Below, piece after piece: positions 63,336 to 64,000 of a stretch of DNA of 64,000 nt. Position 1 is the stretch's first letter; each line of letters opens with the position of its first letter. The notes under the pieces were generated by a model. It did not search any database. It worked only from the letters and a program-made list of their open reading frames with translations, and was not told where the DNA came from. The translations under genes were made by a program, and so were the position numbers. The stretch is from Cellulophaga sp. L1A9 (GTDB taxonomy: Bacteria; Bacteroidota; Bacteroidia; Flavobacteriales; Flavobacteriaceae), in assembly GCF_009797025.1 (NCBI RefSeq), contig NZ_CP047027.1, positions 3,162,001-3,226,000 of the forward strand, read 5' to 3'.

Positions 63336-64000
63336 TTAGAGCGGGTATTTTTGATGATAACTTACTAGCAAAAAAACAACTTTGCTGTAGCTCTTAATGC
63401 CATCTTCTTGCTTATTTACTTTTAGAAAGGAATTAAAAACTGCTTTAAATAGGGGTTCTGTTACGTTTTCATACTGCAACCAAAAGGTGTTTAATTCCTG
63501 ATAATTTTGTAATACACCAGCGTTTACTTTAGCTATTAATCTTTTAAAAAGTGCATTATCATTCTCTTTAATATTGCTTAAACAGTAACTCAATGCATAC
63601 GCATATGCCGAATATTTAAATTGTATATCGTCATTATTTAAGGTGACTAAATAGCCGATTAAATTGGTTTCATTTTCTGCGGAATACCCCAGTTGATGTC
63701 CTATTTCATGACCTGTAATAACAGGAAAACGAAATGCAGGGATCAGCCCATTTACTTGTGCTTCATTCGTGAACGGATTTAAATATCCGCCATACCCCAT
63801 GTAACTTAAGGGATAGCTGAACAAAGATTCTTTTATGCTTTTTTGATGATACCCTAAAAAAGGATGAATTTTTTCTAAGCTTTTGTATCCTTCAATAGTT
63901 TTCTTAAAAATTTCTTTATTGGAATAGGGAATTTTCACCATTTTAGTGGAATCGCCCACAAGGGTCATTTGTGTTTGGTTTGTTTTTAGGATTAAAGTTT
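63336..64000 (-). CDS. DUF3810-family protein with HExxH motif, 5' part missing
   Basis: The frame continues past the right edge with no stop (TLILKTNQTQ before the internal Met at 63968), so only the C-terminal part is seen. It holds SYMGYGGYLNPFTNEAQVN, the zinc-protease-like HEIGHQLGY, ENETNLIGYLVTLNNDD and the C-terminal KVNKQEDGIKSYSKVV, all characteristic of DUF3810. The family is an integral-membrane protein with a predicted metallopeptidase domain. Proteolysis is predicted from HExxH and not shown. Direction and spacing suggest it is separate from the amidohydrolases. Confidence 0.9.
   Translation of the reverse strand, partial: TLILKTNQTQMTLVGDSTKMVKIPYSNKEIFKKTIEGYKSLEKIHPFLGYHQKSIKESLFSYPLSYMGYGGYLNPFTNEAQVNGLIPAFRFPVITGHEIGHQLGYSAENETNLIGYLVTLNNDDIQFKYSAYAYALSYCLSNIKENDNALFKRLIAKVNAGVLQNYQELNTFWLQYENVTEPLFKAVFNSFLKVNKQEDGIKSYSKVVFLLVSYHQKYPL

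Noticed and set aside
1..64000. tRNA, rRNA, prophage, insertion sequence or CRISPR array
   Set aside because: No transposase, integrase, phage gene, cas gene, regular repeat-spacer array or recognisable tRNA arm pattern was seen on either strand by eye; a tRNA scan would be decisive.

Overview
The window is AT-rich, gene-dense chromosomal DNA from a member of the Bacteroidota, almost certainly family Flavobacteriaceae and probably a marine, polysaccharide-degrading species. The signs are signal peptides ending in F(A/S)Q, lipoproteins with Cys followed by polar residues, TAnnTTTG-type -7 promoter elements, A-rich leaders without strong Shine-Dalgarno sequences, many Bacteroidota-typical families (DUF6503, DUF6268, DUF3810, DUF349, tandem DUF368, OstA-like, GIN/PspC/PadR) and an exported S1 sulfatase with an exported formylglycine-generating enzyme. 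Genus cannot be fixed from the sequence alone. I saw no rRNA, tRNA, CRISPR array, insertion sequence or prophage.

Layout. 1-5.3 kb: the end of a sulfatase gene, then a LacI regulator divergent from a PfkB sugar kinase and a GH13_18 sucrose-phosphorylase-like enzyme. 5.5-9.3 kb: an exported SxxK serine hydrolase followed by an ATP/ADP-translocase-like transporter fused to HEAT repeats. 9.3-12 kb: a TetR gene and an operon for a Tat-exported haloacid dehalogenase, a DoxX-like protein and an SDR, with two copies of one palindrome upstream of both units. 12-16.2 kb: a second exported SxxK serine hydrolase and an exported protein with a phosphohistidine domain followed by a dikinase-type ATP-grasp domain. 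16.4-18.6 kb: the formylglycine-generating enzyme and thioredoxin reductase. 18.6-25 kb: a small secreted protein, an oxoamine-synthase-like PLP enzyme with a dipeptide epimerase, and a PadR-PspC-GIN envelope operon with a DUF4870 protein. 25-32.4 kb: thioesterase-like, outer-membrane, AIM24, NudK, PBP4-like, OxyR and Dps genes.

32.7-46 kb: PaiB, a GAF histidine kinase, a carboxypeptidase-regulatory-domain protein, a decayed P-loop ATPase pseudogene, a DUF349 protein, aroE, two tandem DUF368 proteins (undecaprenyl-phosphate translocase family), a TPR protein, a class III aminotransferase and an OstA/LptA-like protein. 46-52.4 kb: relA/spoT, a Fur-family regulator and purA in one orientation, then an M48 protease and a TrmH-family methyltransferase. 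52.5-58.8 kb: a lipoprotein and a compact molybdenum cofactor operon (moaD, moaA, moaC, mobA, moeB-rhodanese, a TSUP permease, moeA) that lacks moaE. 58.8-64 kb: two exported amidohydrolases and a DUF3810 protein cut by the window edge.

The most unusual unit is the pair at 12.0-16.2 kb: an exported protein whose domain order resembles alpha-glucan water dikinases, with its key ATP-grasp and phosphohistidine residues intact, 2 bp from an exported penicillin-binding-like hydrolase. Other points of interest are the sulfatase/FGE pairing, the paired TetR operators, the OxyR/Dps intergenic inverted repeat, the P-loop ATPase pseudogene and the amidohydrolase that has lost its HxH metal motif.
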